Positions 25,125-34,763 of a stretch of 64,000 nucleotides of DNA are shown here, in pieces; the stretch's first letter is position 1; each line of letters starts with the position of its first letter. A model generated the notes under the pieces. That model had not been told where the DNA came from. It saw only the letters and a list, made by a program, of their open reading frames with translations, and ran no database searches. The stretch lies in the NCBI RefSeq assembly GCF_007744255.1, contig NZ_CP036267.1:5716001-5780000 (forward strand). The letters are read 5' to 3'. A program made the position numbers and the translations under genes. This stretch comes from Thalassoglobus polymorphus (lineage in GTDB: Bacteria > Planctomycetota > Planctomycetia > Planctomycetales > Planctomycetaceae).

Positions 25125-27995
25125 ATGCCCACAAACCATTTTGCCGTTGTTGTTTGCTGTCTGTTGGGGAGCCTGTTTGGATCTGTCTCCCTCGCTGATG
25201 CAGCTGAGGTTCTTTTTGAACGAGACATTCAACCGATCTTCACAAAAAACTGCGGGAAGTGTCATTCAGAAAAAGTTCGCAAGGGTGGGCTGAACGCTTC
25301 GTCGATGGCTGGTTTAGTCAAAGGTGGAGAATCGGGAGAATCTGCGATCGCAGATTCGGTCGACGAGAGCATGTTGTGGCTCATGCTCGATGGTGGTGGG
25401 ATGCCACCAGAGGATCAGCCGCAGTTGACTCAGCAAGAGCTCGAAACAATTCGCCTCTGGCTTTCGCAGGGAGCAAAGTCCGAGCGTCCAGTTTCTATTG
25501 AAGAAGAGCAGCTTTCACAGCATGACGTGCTGCCGATTCTTCACCTTCGATGTGTCTCGTGCCATGGTGCACAGCGACAAGATGGCAAGCTCGATCTGCG
25601 AAGTCCCGAATCGATCCTCAAGGGGGGCGAGAGTGGCCCCGCACTAATTGCCGGCAAGCCGGATGAAAGCTTGATGATTCAGCGGGTCGAAAGTGAAGCC
25701 TGCCCACCACATCGATTGTTGCTCAAGTTTTTCGTCAGACGTCCGCCAAATTCTGAGCTTGAAAAGCTCAAAGAATGGATCGCCGCTGGCGCGCCGGTCC
25801 TCGACATCAAACCGGATATCGCCACCCGGGAACCTGATCTTCTGGTGACGGATGAGGATCGACAGCACTGGGCGTTTCAACCACCAAAGGCCGCTTCGGA
25901 TAAGAGTTCAGTCGATGAATTCATCTTGTCGAAGCTGAAGGAAAATCAACTCACGTTCTCACCTGAAGCAGACCGGTCAACACTCATTCGACGTGCGTAC
26001 ATCGATTTGATTGGAATCCCGCCGAGTGTTGCAGAGTGGGAGAAATGGCGAACATCGCCAGCGGCTGACTGGTACCCGCAAATGATCGAGGAGTTACTGG
26101 CATCTCCTCATTATGGAGAACGCTGGGGGCGATACTGGCTGGACGTTGCGGGCTACGCTGATTCTGAAGGAGGCGTTTCCGCTGATCCGATTCGCCCGGT
26201 GGCCTGGAAATACCGGGATTATGTCGTCCGTTCGTTCAATGAAGATAAGCCGTATGACCGCTTTTTGCTTGAGCAGATCGCGGGTGATGAATTGCTCGAC
26301 GCCGAGCGGGCTTCAGTTGTGACCGAAGAGATGGTGAACAACTTAATCGCCACCGGATTTCTCCGCATGGGAATCGACCAGACAGGTTCCCGAACGATGA
26401 ATTACGTCCCCGAACGCATTGGCGTCATTAGTGACGCGATACAAGTTCTGGGGTCAGGAGTCATGGGCCTGACGATGGGCTGTGCGCGTTGCCATTCACA
26501 TAAATACGACCCAATTCCGCATCGGGATTACTATCGTTTCAAAGCGATTTTGAAGGGGGCTTTTGATGAACACGACTGGCTTAGCTTCAAGAATCGTAAG
26601 CTGAATATTGCGACGCAGGAACACCTGGAACGGATTCAGGCCGTCAACCCTCAAGTTCTGAAGGAACTGAAATCACTTCAAAATCAACTGAAGAAAGCGA
26701 CAGCCGCCGCACAGATCGCGGTGCTGAAGTCCCATCATCCCGAACAGTCTGAAGCCGATCGCACAGCAACGCTGGCAGCTTTAAGAATCGCTGACAACAA
26801 CCGCACACTCCCCCAGCGAATTCTTGTCGAAAAGCTGACCCGAGCCGATTTACTTCCGGATGAGGAACAACCGGAATCGGTCTTAGCTGCCCGCTTGAAA
26901 ATTCAACAACTTGAAACCGAAATTCAACTCGTGCAGTCAAAGCTGGTGCCACCCGCGACGATTCGCGCGCTCTGGGATCGCGGACAACCGACGCCGACTT
27001 ACGTTCTGCTACGAGGTGAACACAACAATCCCGGAACATTCGTGGGACCGGGGGTTCCGTCGGTCTTGACGGACGGTCAAACACCGTTTGAATATGCACC
27101 TCCCTTTCCGGACGGAACTCCGAAAACTGGTCAGCGACTTGCCTTTGCACGCTGGCTCACTCAACCAGATCATCCGTTAACAGCACGGGTGATGGTCAAC
27201 CGGATTTGGTATCACCATTTTGGAACAGGAATCGTCGAGTCACTGGACAACTTTGGCAAGAAAGGAGAGCGGCCTTCGCACCCGGAATTGCTCGACTGGC
27301 TGGCGGTTGAGTTCATGGATCGTGGCTGGAGCATCAAAGAGATGCACCGTTTAATTATGAACTCGCAAACATATCGCCAAGCAAGTCGTGTGACCGAGCA
27401 ACACCTGGAACGCGACCCGTCAAATCTCCTGCTTTCACGAATGCCCATGCGAAGAATGAACGCTGAAGCACTGCGAGATTCCATTCTGTTCATTTCGGGA
27501 AAACTCGACTTTTCACCCGGCGGCCCCCCTGATTCCGTATCGATCGATCGCGACGGGTTAGTCAGTGCGAATCCGACTTCCACCGGTGGCTGGCGGCGAA
27601 GTTTGTATGTCCAGTACCGCCGCACCGAAATTCCGACCATGATGGAAACATTCGACTACCCGGAGATGGGACCGAATTGTGTCTCACGGACGGTTTCGAT
27701 TGTCTCGCCACAATCACTCATGCTGATGAACAACAGCCGAGTTTATGAACTTTCACAAATACTCGCAAAACGAGTCCGCGATGAACTGCCGGAATCGGAT
27801 AAGGACAATCTCGAAAAACAGATTGAGCATGTTTACGAGCTAATGTTGTCTCGCCGCCCAACGGATCAGGAAAAACAGGTCGGAATCGAGGCGATCAAAG
27901 AGCTACAAATGCTCTCCGATGGAGAAACTCCTCAGCCATTAGAAACGTACTGCCACACGATTTTAAATTCCGCAGCCTTTTTGTATATCGATTAG
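25125..27995 (+). CDS. PSCyt1/DUF1549/DUF1553 (PSD1) c-type cytochrome protein
   Basis: This is a large planctomycete-specific secreted protein of 956 residues from the ATG at 25125. That start puts a signal peptide (FAVVVCCLLGSLFGSVSLA) at the N-terminus; TTG 24999 and ATG 25020 are longer options. Residues 28-100 hold a cytochrome-c-like PSCyt1 domain with CGKCH at 43-47, and a second haem motif CVSCH follows. DUF1549 comes next, with a third motif CARCH in MGCARCHSHKYDPIPH, and DUF1553 forms the C-terminal third. It is followed 132 bp later by a DUF1501 gene, the classic pairing. The system is thought to act on sulfated or complex polysaccharides or in electron transfer; the true role is not settled. 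Confidence 0.94.
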   Translation: MPTNHFAVVVCCLLGSLFGSVSLADAAEVLFERDIQPIFTKNCGKCHSEKVRKGGLNASSMAGLVKGGESGESAIADSVDESMLWLMLDGGGMPPEDQPQLTQQELETIRLWLSQGAKSERPVSIEEEQLSQHDVLPILHLRCVSCHGAQRQDGKLDLRSPESILKGGESGPALIAGKPDESLMIQRVESEACPPHRLLLKFFVRRPPNSELEKLKEWIAAGAPVLDIKPDIATREPDLLVTDEDRQHWAFQPPKAASDKSSVDEFILSKLKENQLTFSPEADRSTLIRRAYIDLIGIPPSVAEWEKWRTSPAADWYPQMIEELLASPHYGERWGRYWLDVAGYADSEGGVSADPIRPVAWKYRDYVVRSFNEDKPYDRFLLEQIAGDELLDAERASVVTEEMVNNLIATGFLRMGIDQTGSRTMNYVPERIGVISDAIQVLGSGVMGLTMGCARCHSHKYDPIPHRDYYRFKAILKGAFDEHDWLSFKNRKLNIATQEHLERIQAVNPQVLKELKSLQNQLKKATAAAQIAVLKSHHPEQSEADRTATLAALRIADNNRTLPQRILVEKLTRADLLPDEEQPESVLAARLKIQQLETEIQLVQSKLVPPATIRALWDRGQPTPTYVLLRGEHNNPGTFVGPGVPSVLTDGQTPFEYAPPFPDGTPKTGQRLAFARWLTQPDHPLTARVMVNRIWYHHFGTGIVESLDNFGKKGERPSHPELLDWLAVEFMDRGWSIKEMHRLIMNSQTYRQASRVTEQHLERDPSNLLLSRMPMRRMNAEALRDSILFISGKLDFSPGGPPDSVSIDRDGLVSANPTSTGGWRRSLYVQYRRTEIPTMMETFDYPEMGPNCVSRTVSIVSPQSLMLMNNSRVYELSQILAKRVRDELPESDKDNLEKQIEHVYELMLSRRPTDQEKQVGIEAIKELQMLSDGETPQPLETYCHTILNSAAFLYID

Positions 27996-28127
27996 CAACC
28001 AGGAATGATTGGCCCGTCGCTGGAGCGGGAAAGCACCAAGTTGTTTTCCATGCGTTGTCCCCCCGAACGAGCGGCTTGATCGATCTTTTTTTTGGTTACG
28101 GCAACAGAGGCCACGATAGGATTTCGG

Positions 28128-29585
28128 ATGACGACTCAGCATACACGACGAGACTTCTTTTCCCGGACGAGCGATGGCCTCTTGGGCGCAGCGTTGACGC
28201 ATCTCTTTTGTCAGGATTTCTTTGGAGGACAGTCCGCACTCGCCAAAGAGAAGGAACATCCCCCGGCAAATACTGTTCACACTCTTGAACCGAAGCCAAC
28301 GCACCACCCCGCGAGTGCTACGTCTGTGATTCAGCTCTTCATGAATGGCGGACCCAGCCAGATGGACCTGTTTGACCCCAAACCGGTTCTGAACAAGTAC
28401 GACGGCAAACCGTTCCCGGGAAGCGTCGAAGAACTTGGCAACACCAGCACAGCAGAAGTCGGCGTGGTGATGGGGGGCCAGTACAAGATGGCTCAGCATG
28501 GAGAGTCCGGGCAGTGGTTTGCGGACATCTTACCGCACACAGCGAAAATGGCAGACGACCTCTGCATGATCCACTCGATGTGGACCGACCACCCGAACCA
28601 TGACAACGCCTTATACAAAATCCATAGCGGCCGGCTCTTCATGGGCTATCCAACTCTCGGAGCCTGGACCACTTACGGACTCGGAACCGAAAATCAAAAC
28701 TTGCCTGCGTACGTTGTGTTAAATGATCCGCTAGGAATGCCGAAGAACGGAACTCGAAACTGGACAGCTGGCTTTTTGCCACCTTTATATCAGGGAACAC
28801 GGCTGCGACCGACCGGGTCTCCAATTCTCAACTTGAAACAACAATACGATCAATCGACCGCTGTGACTGAATCAGCGACCAGATTGCTCAACCGGCTTGA
28901 TGAAATTCACCGGACTCAGCGACCACATACCCCTGAACTCGATGCGCGCATTGCTTCGTACGGATTGGCAGCCAGGATGCAAATGTCTGCCAGTGAAGCA
29001 CTCGATTTGAATCGTGAAACTGCGCAAACATTGTCGATGTACGGAGTCGGAGAGAAAGCAACGGATTCCTACGCGCGGCGTTGCTTACTCGCGAGAAGGT
29101 TGGTCGAACGGGGGGTCCGCTTCGTACAGATTTTCCTTGAAGAACAACCTTGGGACAGCCATGTCGACCTCGCTTCCAATCATCGAGGAGCTTGTGAACG
29201 GACCGACAAACCAGTGGCAGCGTTGCTTCGTGATCTGAAGCAGCGAGGACTGCTTGATTCAACTCTTGTGATCTGGGGAGGAGAATTTGGACGAACTCCG
29301 ACATCGCAAAAAGCAGGAGATGTCTTTACTGGCCGGGATCACAACATGCAGGCCTTTACTTCATGGATGGCAGGCGGAGGCGTGAAGCCGGGAATGCGTT
29401 ACGGAACCACCGATGAATTCGGGCATAGCGTTGTCGAAGGTCCAGTTAGTGTTCACGATTTTCACGCAACGATCCTGCACCTGCTCGGCCTGCACCATCA
29501 GGAACTCTTCTACATGCGTAGTGGTTTAGAAGAACGCCTCACAGGGTTCGAGCCACCACGTGTCGTCGAGGAGATCATTGCGTGA
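28128..29585 (+). CDS. DUF1501 protein with Tat-like signal
   Basis: This is a 485-residue protein of the DUF1501 family, which has a sulfatase/alkaline-phosphatase-like fold. The ATG at 28128 places a twin-arginine-like motif (TRRDFFSRTSDGLLG) at the start. Family landmarks are VIQLFMNGGPSQMDLFDPKP, the SMWTDHPNH segment, LVIWGGEFGRTPTSQ and a C-terminal VHDFHATILHLLGL. These supply the metal-binding Asp and His residues. It is the usual partner of the PSD1 protein just upstream and overlaps the following amidohydrolase by 4 bp, so PSD1, DUF1501 and the two amidohydrolases probably act in one catabolic unit. Confidence 0.94.
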   Translation: MTTQHTRRDFFSRTSDGLLGAALTHLFCQDFFGGQSALAKEKEHPPANTVHTLEPKPTHHPASATSVIQLFMNGGPSQMDLFDPKPVLNKYDGKPFPGSVEELGNTSTAEVGVVMGGQYKMAQHGESGQWFADILPHTAKMADDLCMIHSMWTDHPNHDNALYKIHSGRLFMGYPTLGAWTTYGLGTENQNLPAYVVLNDPLGMPKNGTRNWTAGFLPPLYQGTRLRPTGSPILNLKQQYDQSTAVTESATRLLNRLDEIHRTQRPHTPELDARIASYGLAARMQMSASEALDLNRETAQTLSMYGVGEKATDSYARRCLLARRLVERGVRFVQIFLEEQPWDSHVDLASNHRGACERTDKPVAALLRDLKQRGLLDSTLVIWGGEFGRTPTSQKAGDVFTGRDHNMQAFTSWMAGGGVKPGMRYGTTDEFGHSVVEGPVSVHDFHATILHLLGLHHQELFYMRSGLEERLTGFEPPRVVEEIIA

Positions 29586-30460
29586 ACAAATTCGAAATCA
29601 GTCGACGAGAACTCATCTCCAGCACCGCGACAATTGGAGCAGCTTCGATATTATTTCCAACGCTGAAACTCTCTGCCGGGGATACAAGAGAATTGAAAAT
29701 TGTTGACACCAACGCCAGTCTTTTCCAATGGCCGTTTCGGAGATTGCCGCTCGATGAGACAGAGACTCTCATCAACAAATATCGTGCATTGGGTGTCTCG
29801 GAAATCTGGGCTGGAAGCTATGAAGCTTTGCTACATCGCGACCTTGTCGGAGTCAACGAGCGGCTCGCTGAGAAGTGCCACGAGACTCCCGAGTTGATAG
29901 CCATCGGCGAAATCAATCCCGCACTTCCCGGTTGGGAACGTGATTTCGAATTATGCGTCCAGAAGCATAACATGCCTGGATTGCGTGTTCATCCGAACTA
30001 CCATGGGTACAAACTGGACGACCCGAGTTTCATCAATCTGTTGAAGTTGGCAACCGAAGCTGAAAGGTTCGTTCAAATCGCAGTCGCGATGGAAGATGCA
30101 AGAACTCAGCATCCACTGGTTGCAGTCCCCGATGTCGATCTCGCTCCGCTGCCGGGAGTCTTACTAGATTTTCCCGATGCCAAAATTCAGATTCTCAACT
30201 GGAAACCTCGCGGAGCGATCACTTCGCAACTTCTTCAGCATCGGGGAATTTTTCTTGACGTCGCGCGCGTTGATTCTACCGATGGCATCGCCAAGCTGAT
30301 TCGCGAAGCTCCTGAAAACCGTATCCTCTTCGGAACGCATGCTCCGTTTCTGATTCCCGAAGCAGCCATGATCCGTGTTGCAGAATCAAAATTGAATGAG
30401 AAAGAACTTCGTTCGCTGCTATCGGGAGCCGCACAAAGTTTGAACCGAAAAGTGCTCTGA
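29582..30460 (+). CDS. Amidohydrolase-family protein with Tat-like signal
   Basis: This is a 292-residue protein starting with GTG in the stop of the DUF1501 gene (4-bp overlap). The N-terminus MNKFEISRRELISSTATIG is a twin-arginine signal, so it is probably exported folded. The remainder is an amidohydrolase_2-type TIM barrel: IVDTNASLFQWPFRRLP at the first strand, LRVHPNYHGY, and near the end RILFGTHAPF. The usual HxH metal motif at strand 1 is replaced (TNASLF), so metal binding and activity are doubtful. The next gene encodes a similar protein without a signal. The substrate is unknown. Confidence 0.82.
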   Translation: MNKFEISRRELISSTATIGAASILFPTLKLSAGDTRELKIVDTNASLFQWPFRRLPLDETETLINKYRALGVSEIWAGSYEALLHRDLVGVNERLAEKCHETPELIAIGEINPALPGWERDFELCVQKHNMPGLRVHPNYHGYKLDDPSFINLLKLATEAERFVQIAVAMEDARTQHPLVAVPDVDLAPLPGVLLDFPDAKIQILNWKPRGAITSQLLQHRGIFLDVARVDSTDGIAKLIREAPENRILFGTHAPFLIPEAAMIRVAESKLNEKELRSLLSGAAQSLNRKVL

Positions 30461-30494
30461 AACTTCGCAAGATATTCAACGCTGAAACACAATC

Positions 30495-31367
30495 ATGACC
30501 GACGTCACGAATTCGCTCCTCAGGCACACAAAGCTTCTTGATCCGGAGCAGCTGAAGAAATACCGCATCTGGGATTCGTATTTCACTCCGTCTCATTCGC
30601 ATCCCGGTGCAGATGGGCGAAGCCAATTGATTGCAGATATCGAGAGAACGCTGCCGACTATTGAACTCGCGCACATTGAAAAGCTTTGCTACTTCGCGCA
30701 TGTTGGAGTTGGAACAACGGCCGATAAAGATCTGGAAGCATTACTTCGTTCGAATCCCGATGCCGTACTTGAACCGCTTCAAAAATGGCCGGACTTGCTC
30801 CTCGGAATGATTCAACTCAACCCGAATAATGTCCCGGCTTCACTCGATGCCATCAATCGCTGGCTGGCTGATGGTCCGATGCTGGGTGTTTACTTCCCCG
30901 GAGGTGGACCGGCATCGCTGGCTTGTTCACACCCCAATTTCGACAAACTGATTCCGCGAATTCACGAGCTGAATGGGGTGATCATGCAGCACACCTGGTA
31001 TGTCACCGGTGGAAAACCGGGGCCGGGAATTTCGACACCTGCTGAACTCGCAACGCTCGCGACGAGATACCCAGAGCAAAAATTTCTTTGCGCCCACGCT
31101 GGTGGTGAATGGGAGAAAGGAATTCGAGCGATACAGGCTTCACCGAACGTACTCATTGAAACATCCGGATTCGATGCGACAGCCGGTTTCATCGAAATGG
31201 CAGAGCGAGACTTGGGCCCCAAGCGGGTCATCTTTGGCAGCCATCTCCCCTCACGGTCACTCGGCACGGAACTTAGCAAAGTCATCGCTGCCAATATCCC
31301 GGAGCGAAGCAAACGATTGATGCTCGGAGAAAATTATCGCCGCCTGGTTTCTCGAATTTCACAATAA
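30495..31367 (+). CDS. Amidohydrolase-family protein (cytosolic)
   Basis: This is a 290-residue TIM-barrel protein with no signal peptide, 34 bp after the exported homologue. The first strand reads YRIWDSYFTPSHSHPG. Later motifs are VIMQHTWYV, KFLCAHAGGEW and RVIFGSHLPSRS, which give His, His and Asp/Ser near the positions of metal ligands in amidohydrolase_2 proteins. The classical HxH is again not intact at strand 1, although SHSHP nearby may serve. The four genes from 25125 to 31367 run in one direction with short gaps or overlaps, so they are likely one operon. The exact reaction cannot be named. Confidence 0.82.
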   Translation: MTDVTNSLLRHTKLLDPEQLKKYRIWDSYFTPSHSHPGADGRSQLIADIERTLPTIELAHIEKLCYFAHVGVGTTADKDLEALLRSNPDAVLEPLQKWPDLLLGMIQLNPNNVPASLDAINRWLADGPMLGVYFPGGGPASLACSHPNFDKLIPRIHELNGVIMQHTWYVTGGKPGPGISTPAELATLATRYPEQKFLCAHAGGEWEKGIRAIQASPNVLIETSGFDATAGFIEMAERDLGPKRVIFGSHLPSRSLGTELSKVIAANIPERSKRLMLGENYRRLVSRISQ

Positions 31368-31393
31368 CGACGTGGGCAATCATGATCTTGGCG

Positions 31394-31452
31394 AAGTAGT
31401 ACGGGACCATTGTCCCGTCTGTTTTGCCCGGGACAATGGTCCCGGGCTACTT
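31394..31452. repeat. Long palindromic element between convergent genes
   Basis: An inverted repeat AAGTAG-nn-CGGGACCATTGTCCCG and its complement flank an 11-nt spacer. Each arm holds the inner palindrome GGGACCATTGTCCC or its mirror. It lies 27 bp after the amidohydrolase stop and 79 bp before the thiolase stop, so the two genes converge on it. It can act as a two-way transcription terminator or be a REP-like repeat; no second copy lies in the window. Confidence 0.75.
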
Positions 31453-31530
31453 ACTGTGTGAATCCCATCTAATGAGTTATGGTCTCACCGGGTGTCTAAA
31501 TGAGTTACTGAAGACCTGAACGAAAATGCT

Positions 31531-32754
31531 CTAAGACTGATGACTTTTCAGCATCGCGGCGATTCCCATTCCACCTCCAATGCAAAGCGAGCCGATTGCA
31601 CAGGTCGAGTTTCCGTTGGAAATCTTCCAAGCCAAATGAGACAGCAATCGTGCTCCGCTGACAGCTAATGGGTGACCAATGGCAATGGCTCCTCCTTCGC
31701 TGTTGAAGTCGATCTGGTGTCCGGTCGATATGGAAACTTTTCGGTTAGTTCGGTCAGTTGCATCCAGATCGATCTTCAGTTCAAGTTGATGCAGGCATGC
31801 CAGCGTTTGAGCTGCAAACGCTTCGTTGATTTCGAGAGTGTCGATGTCATTCCAGTTGCTTTTGGTGCGTTGTTGCAACTTGGAAATGGCATGGACCGGA
31901 CCGAGCCCCATGCGCTCTGGTTCACAGCCAACGACGACGCCATCGACCCATTCGGCGAGGACTGGCCAGTTCTGCTCAAACGCAAATTCACGTTCAGCGA
32001 GCAGCAACATCGCAGCTCCGTCATTGATGCCGGATGCGTTGCCCGCTGTGATTGTTCCATCTTTTCTGAAGACGGTTCTCAACCCGCTTAACTGTTCCCT
32101 CGTGACCTCCGGACGCGGATGCTGATCGGCGATGAGTTCCCCCATCGGGATCACTTCGTCTGAGTACTTTGCTTCGTCCGCTGCAACTCCGAAAAGATGT
32201 TGGCTTCGCTGTGCAAACGCATCTTGTTGCTCACGAGAGAGATGAAACTCCGTCGCCAACTCTTCCGCCTGCATTCCCATGTGATGATCAGAAAAACTAT
32301 CGACGAGCCCATCGCGCTGCATGGAATCGATGATGTTCTCGAAATCAGGCTCCTGCTTCTTTCCCGGTCTTTTGACGATCAGCGACGATTGAGACATCGA
32401 CTCCGTCCCCCCCGCAAGAATCACATTGGCGTCACCAGCTCGGATTGCTTGTACTGCCTGCAAAGCAGTTTGCATTCCCGATCCGCACATCATGTTGACG
32501 GTCTGCGCAGGAGTGCTGATCGGCAAGCCAAGCTGAACCCCGACTTGACGGGCGATGTTCATCCCATGTCCGGCAGAGAGAACATTCCCCAGGATAATCT
32601 GGTCGACCAGTTGGTGGTTGATGCCCGTCAAGGCTGCCTGCCCCGCAGCGACCGCCAAATCAACCGGCGATTGGTCCGCAAGTGCGCCGAGAAATTTCCC
32701 AAATGGTGTTCGCTTGGCACTGACAATCACAACTCGTTTCATGGTCTTACTCAT
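31531..32754 (-). CDS. Acetyl-CoA acetyltransferase (thiolase)
   Basis: This is a 407-residue thiolase of the degradative/biosynthetic acetoacetyl-CoA type. The acylated cysteine is Cys90 in MMCGSGMQT. The GHPLAVSGAR motif gives the active-site histidine and SLCIGGGMG the second cysteine. NEAFAAQTLA is also present. The enzyme cleaves or forms acetoacetyl-CoA or a longer 3-ketoacyl-CoA. Its ATG overlaps the CoA-transferase gene by 8 bp (ATGAGTAA), so the two are coupled. Together they can activate acetoacetate or a 3-keto acid and cleave it to acetyl-CoA. ATG 32742 is an alternative start. Confidence 0.95.
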   Translation of the reverse strand: MSKTMKRVVIVSAKRTPFGKFLGALADQSPVDLAVAAGQAALTGINHQLVDQIILGNVLSAGHGMNIARQVGVQLGLPISTPAQTVNMMCGSGMQTALQAVQAIRAGDANVILAGGTESMSQSSLIVKRPGKKQEPDFENIIDSMQRDGLVDSFSDHHMGMQAEELATEFHLSREQQDAFAQRSQHLFGVAADEAKYSDEVIPMGELIADQHPRPEVTREQLSGLRTVFRKDGTITAGNASGINDGAAMLLLAEREFAFEQNWPVLAEWVDGVVVGCEPERMGLGPVHAISKLQQRTKSNWNDIDTLEINEAFAAQTLACLHQLELKIDLDATDRTNRKVSISTGHQIDFNSEGGAIAIGHPLAVSGARLLSHLAWKISNGNSTCAIGSLCIGGGMGIAAMLKSHQS

Positions 32755-34312
32755 TACTGATTTTCATCACGCCGACAGATCGGATGATTGGTTCAAATTC
32801 CATTTGATCAACGACATCTTTTTGGATATCAATTCCTGGAGCGACTTCGACGAGCTCAATCCCTTCCGACCTCATTCGAAAAACAGCTCGTTCGGTCACG
32901 AAGAGGATATCGCGTTTGGCTTCGCGTGCTACTGGACCGCTGAAGGAGACTTGCTGGACTTGCTTGACGAATTTGGCGATGCGGCCCTCGTTGAGAATTC
33001 GAAGTTGAGAATCTTTGAATTCCACTTCCAGCCCGCCTGTTGTCAACGTTCCGCAAAAGACGAGTCGTCGTGCATTTTGCGAGATGTTCACAAATCCTCC
33101 GACGCCGGCGAATCGTGTACCGAAGCGGGAGACGTTCACGTTTCCGTTTTGATCCACCTGAGCTGCCCCCAAGGCTGCGAAATCGAGACCGCCTCCATCG
33201 TAGAAATCAAACTGTGCGGGCTGATCGATGATCGCTTCCGGATGCCGAGAAGCTCCGAAACTGAGACCCCCAGCGGGAGCCCCACCGAAGGGCCCACTCT
33301 CGACAGTTAAAGTCACGGAAGAAAGAATTCCACGTTCACTTGCCACCTCTGCAATGCCTTCGGGCAGACCGATTCCAAGGTTCGCAATCGCCCCCGGTTG
33401 GAGTTCATCGCAAGCACGCATCGCGATGATCCTGCGGGCATCCACCGCAAGAGAGTCCTTTTCCAAGGATTGACCGCCAGCGGGAGTCCGAGCGTGAAAG
33501 GGGTTACAGAAGTCGGCATTGAAGGGCTCTGCGAATGTTTGCCAATGTTCATCTTCCTCAGCCAGGACGATTGATGTGACAAGTCGTCCGGGGACTGCAA
33601 CTCGCTGAGGAGCTGCTGGCTTTTCTAATAATTTTTTCACTTGGGCGATGACGATTCCCCCATGGTTGTGGGCAGCTTGAGCGATGGGAAGCACATCACC
33701 GATCACAGCTTCGTCATCCATGACCAAGTTTCCATAAGGGTCGGCAGCTGTCGCGCGGATCATGCCTACGTGAATCGGGAAGCTGTGATAAAACATCCAC
33801 TCCTGACCTCGCAGCGTGACGCGTTCAACCAGATCCTCGGTCGTTTGGTCATTCAGTTTTCCACCGCAGTTTTGCGGATCAATAAACGTCCCCAGTCCGA
33901 CACGAGAAATCGATCCAGGTCGTCCGGCAGCGATGTCCCGATAAAGATGGCAAATCACCCCCTGTGGAAAGTTATATGCTTCAATCTCGCCAGCCAATGC
34001 CATCTCGCCCAGTCGCGGGCAAAGCCCCCAATGTCCACCGATCACTCGTTTCAAAAGTCCGGGATGAGCAAGATGATTCAGCCCGCGAGTTTTCCCATCA
34101 CCTTGCCCCGCGGCATACACCAGCGTCAGCCCGAGCGGTTTGCGATGCTTGAGGAATTTCTGTTCAAGAGCGACAGTTAATGACTCTGGATGTCCAGCAC
34201 CGACAAATCCACCGCAGGCTATTGTTGTCCCATTCTGAATTTGATCCACAGCCTCCTGAGCTGAACAGAGCTTGGCGTTCAGCGAGGTCAATTCGGTTTT
34301 GGAAGAAGTCAT
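32747..34312 (-). CDS. Fused acetate/3-ketoacid CoA-transferase (YdiF-type)
   Basis: This is a 521-residue class I CoA-transferase in which alpha and beta subunits are fused. The N-terminal half carries GGFVGAGHPESL and the C-terminal half begins at about residue 290 with ARRIIAMRACDEL and ANLGIGLPEGIAEV. The catalytic glutamate is in TVESGPFGGAPAGG. The length fits the YdiF/acetate CoA-transferase family (about 520-530). It moves CoA from a donor acyl-CoA onto a short-chain or 3-keto acid. The downstream thiolase then splits the product. The pair is a plausible ketone-body or short-chain fatty acid catabolic operon. Confidence 0.93.
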   Translation of the reverse strand: MTSSKTELTSLNAKLCSAQEAVDQIQNGTTIACGGFVGAGHPESLTVALEQKFLKHRKPLGLTLVYAAGQGDGKTRGLNHLAHPGLLKRVIGGHWGLCPRLGEMALAGEIEAYNFPQGVICHLYRDIAAGRPGSISRVGLGTFIDPQNCGGKLNDQTTEDLVERVTLRGQEWMFYHSFPIHVGMIRATAADPYGNLVMDDEAVIGDVLPIAQAAHNHGGIVIAQVKKLLEKPAAPQRVAVPGRLVTSIVLAEEDEHWQTFAEPFNADFCNPFHARTPAGGQSLEKDSLAVDARRIIAMRACDELQPGAIANLGIGLPEGIAEVASERGILSSVTLTVESGPFGGAPAGGLSFGASRHPEAIIDQPAQFDFYDGGGLDFAALGAAQVDQNGNVNVSRFGTRFAGVGGFVNISQNARRLVFCGTLTTGGLEVEFKDSQLRILNEGRIAKFVKQVQQVSFSGPVAREAKRDILFVTERAVFRMRSEGIELVEVAPGIDIQKDVVDQMEFEPIIRSVGVMKISNE

Positions 34313-34763
34313 TCAACAACTCTGCTCATCAGTCATGTTCCGGAATGTTCCGGGTGGAAACGGAACATTATCATAGAGTCATCCGACCGAAGAGGGGAGT
34401 CGAAAAAATCTCAAAGCAGTTTGCTCTACCGAGCACCCGTGTAGAACACGCTTCACCAGCAATATTGCAGTTCGCCAAGCAGCAGAACACGAATAGCAAT
34501 TCGAAAAACGCTATCGTCTTCGCAGCTTGGGTCCAGCGGAGTGAATCCCAACATCATTCAGTTTTAAGATTGCATCGATGATAGATTTCATATTATTAAC
34601 TATGCCCTAAAGCGAACAACACGTTGACTTCAGCCAAATTCGGCGCGTGTTTTCACTCGCAGCAGGGGAGTCCCGCCCTAACGTCCAATGATTTATGGAA
34701 TCGTGGTCGACGTGATTTGCGGGTTCATTGCATGCAGTCGTTTTGTACTGGTGAGTTATAGTG
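34313..34763. other. Divergent intergenic region
   Basis: This region lies upstream of both the CoA-transferase operon (minus) and the YdeI-like gene (plus). No gene, repeat copy or convincing promoter was recognised. Confidence 0.35.

Noticed and set aside
31672-32760. Plus-strand frames over the thiolase gene
   Set aside because: Antisense shadows of a gene with all catalytic motifs.
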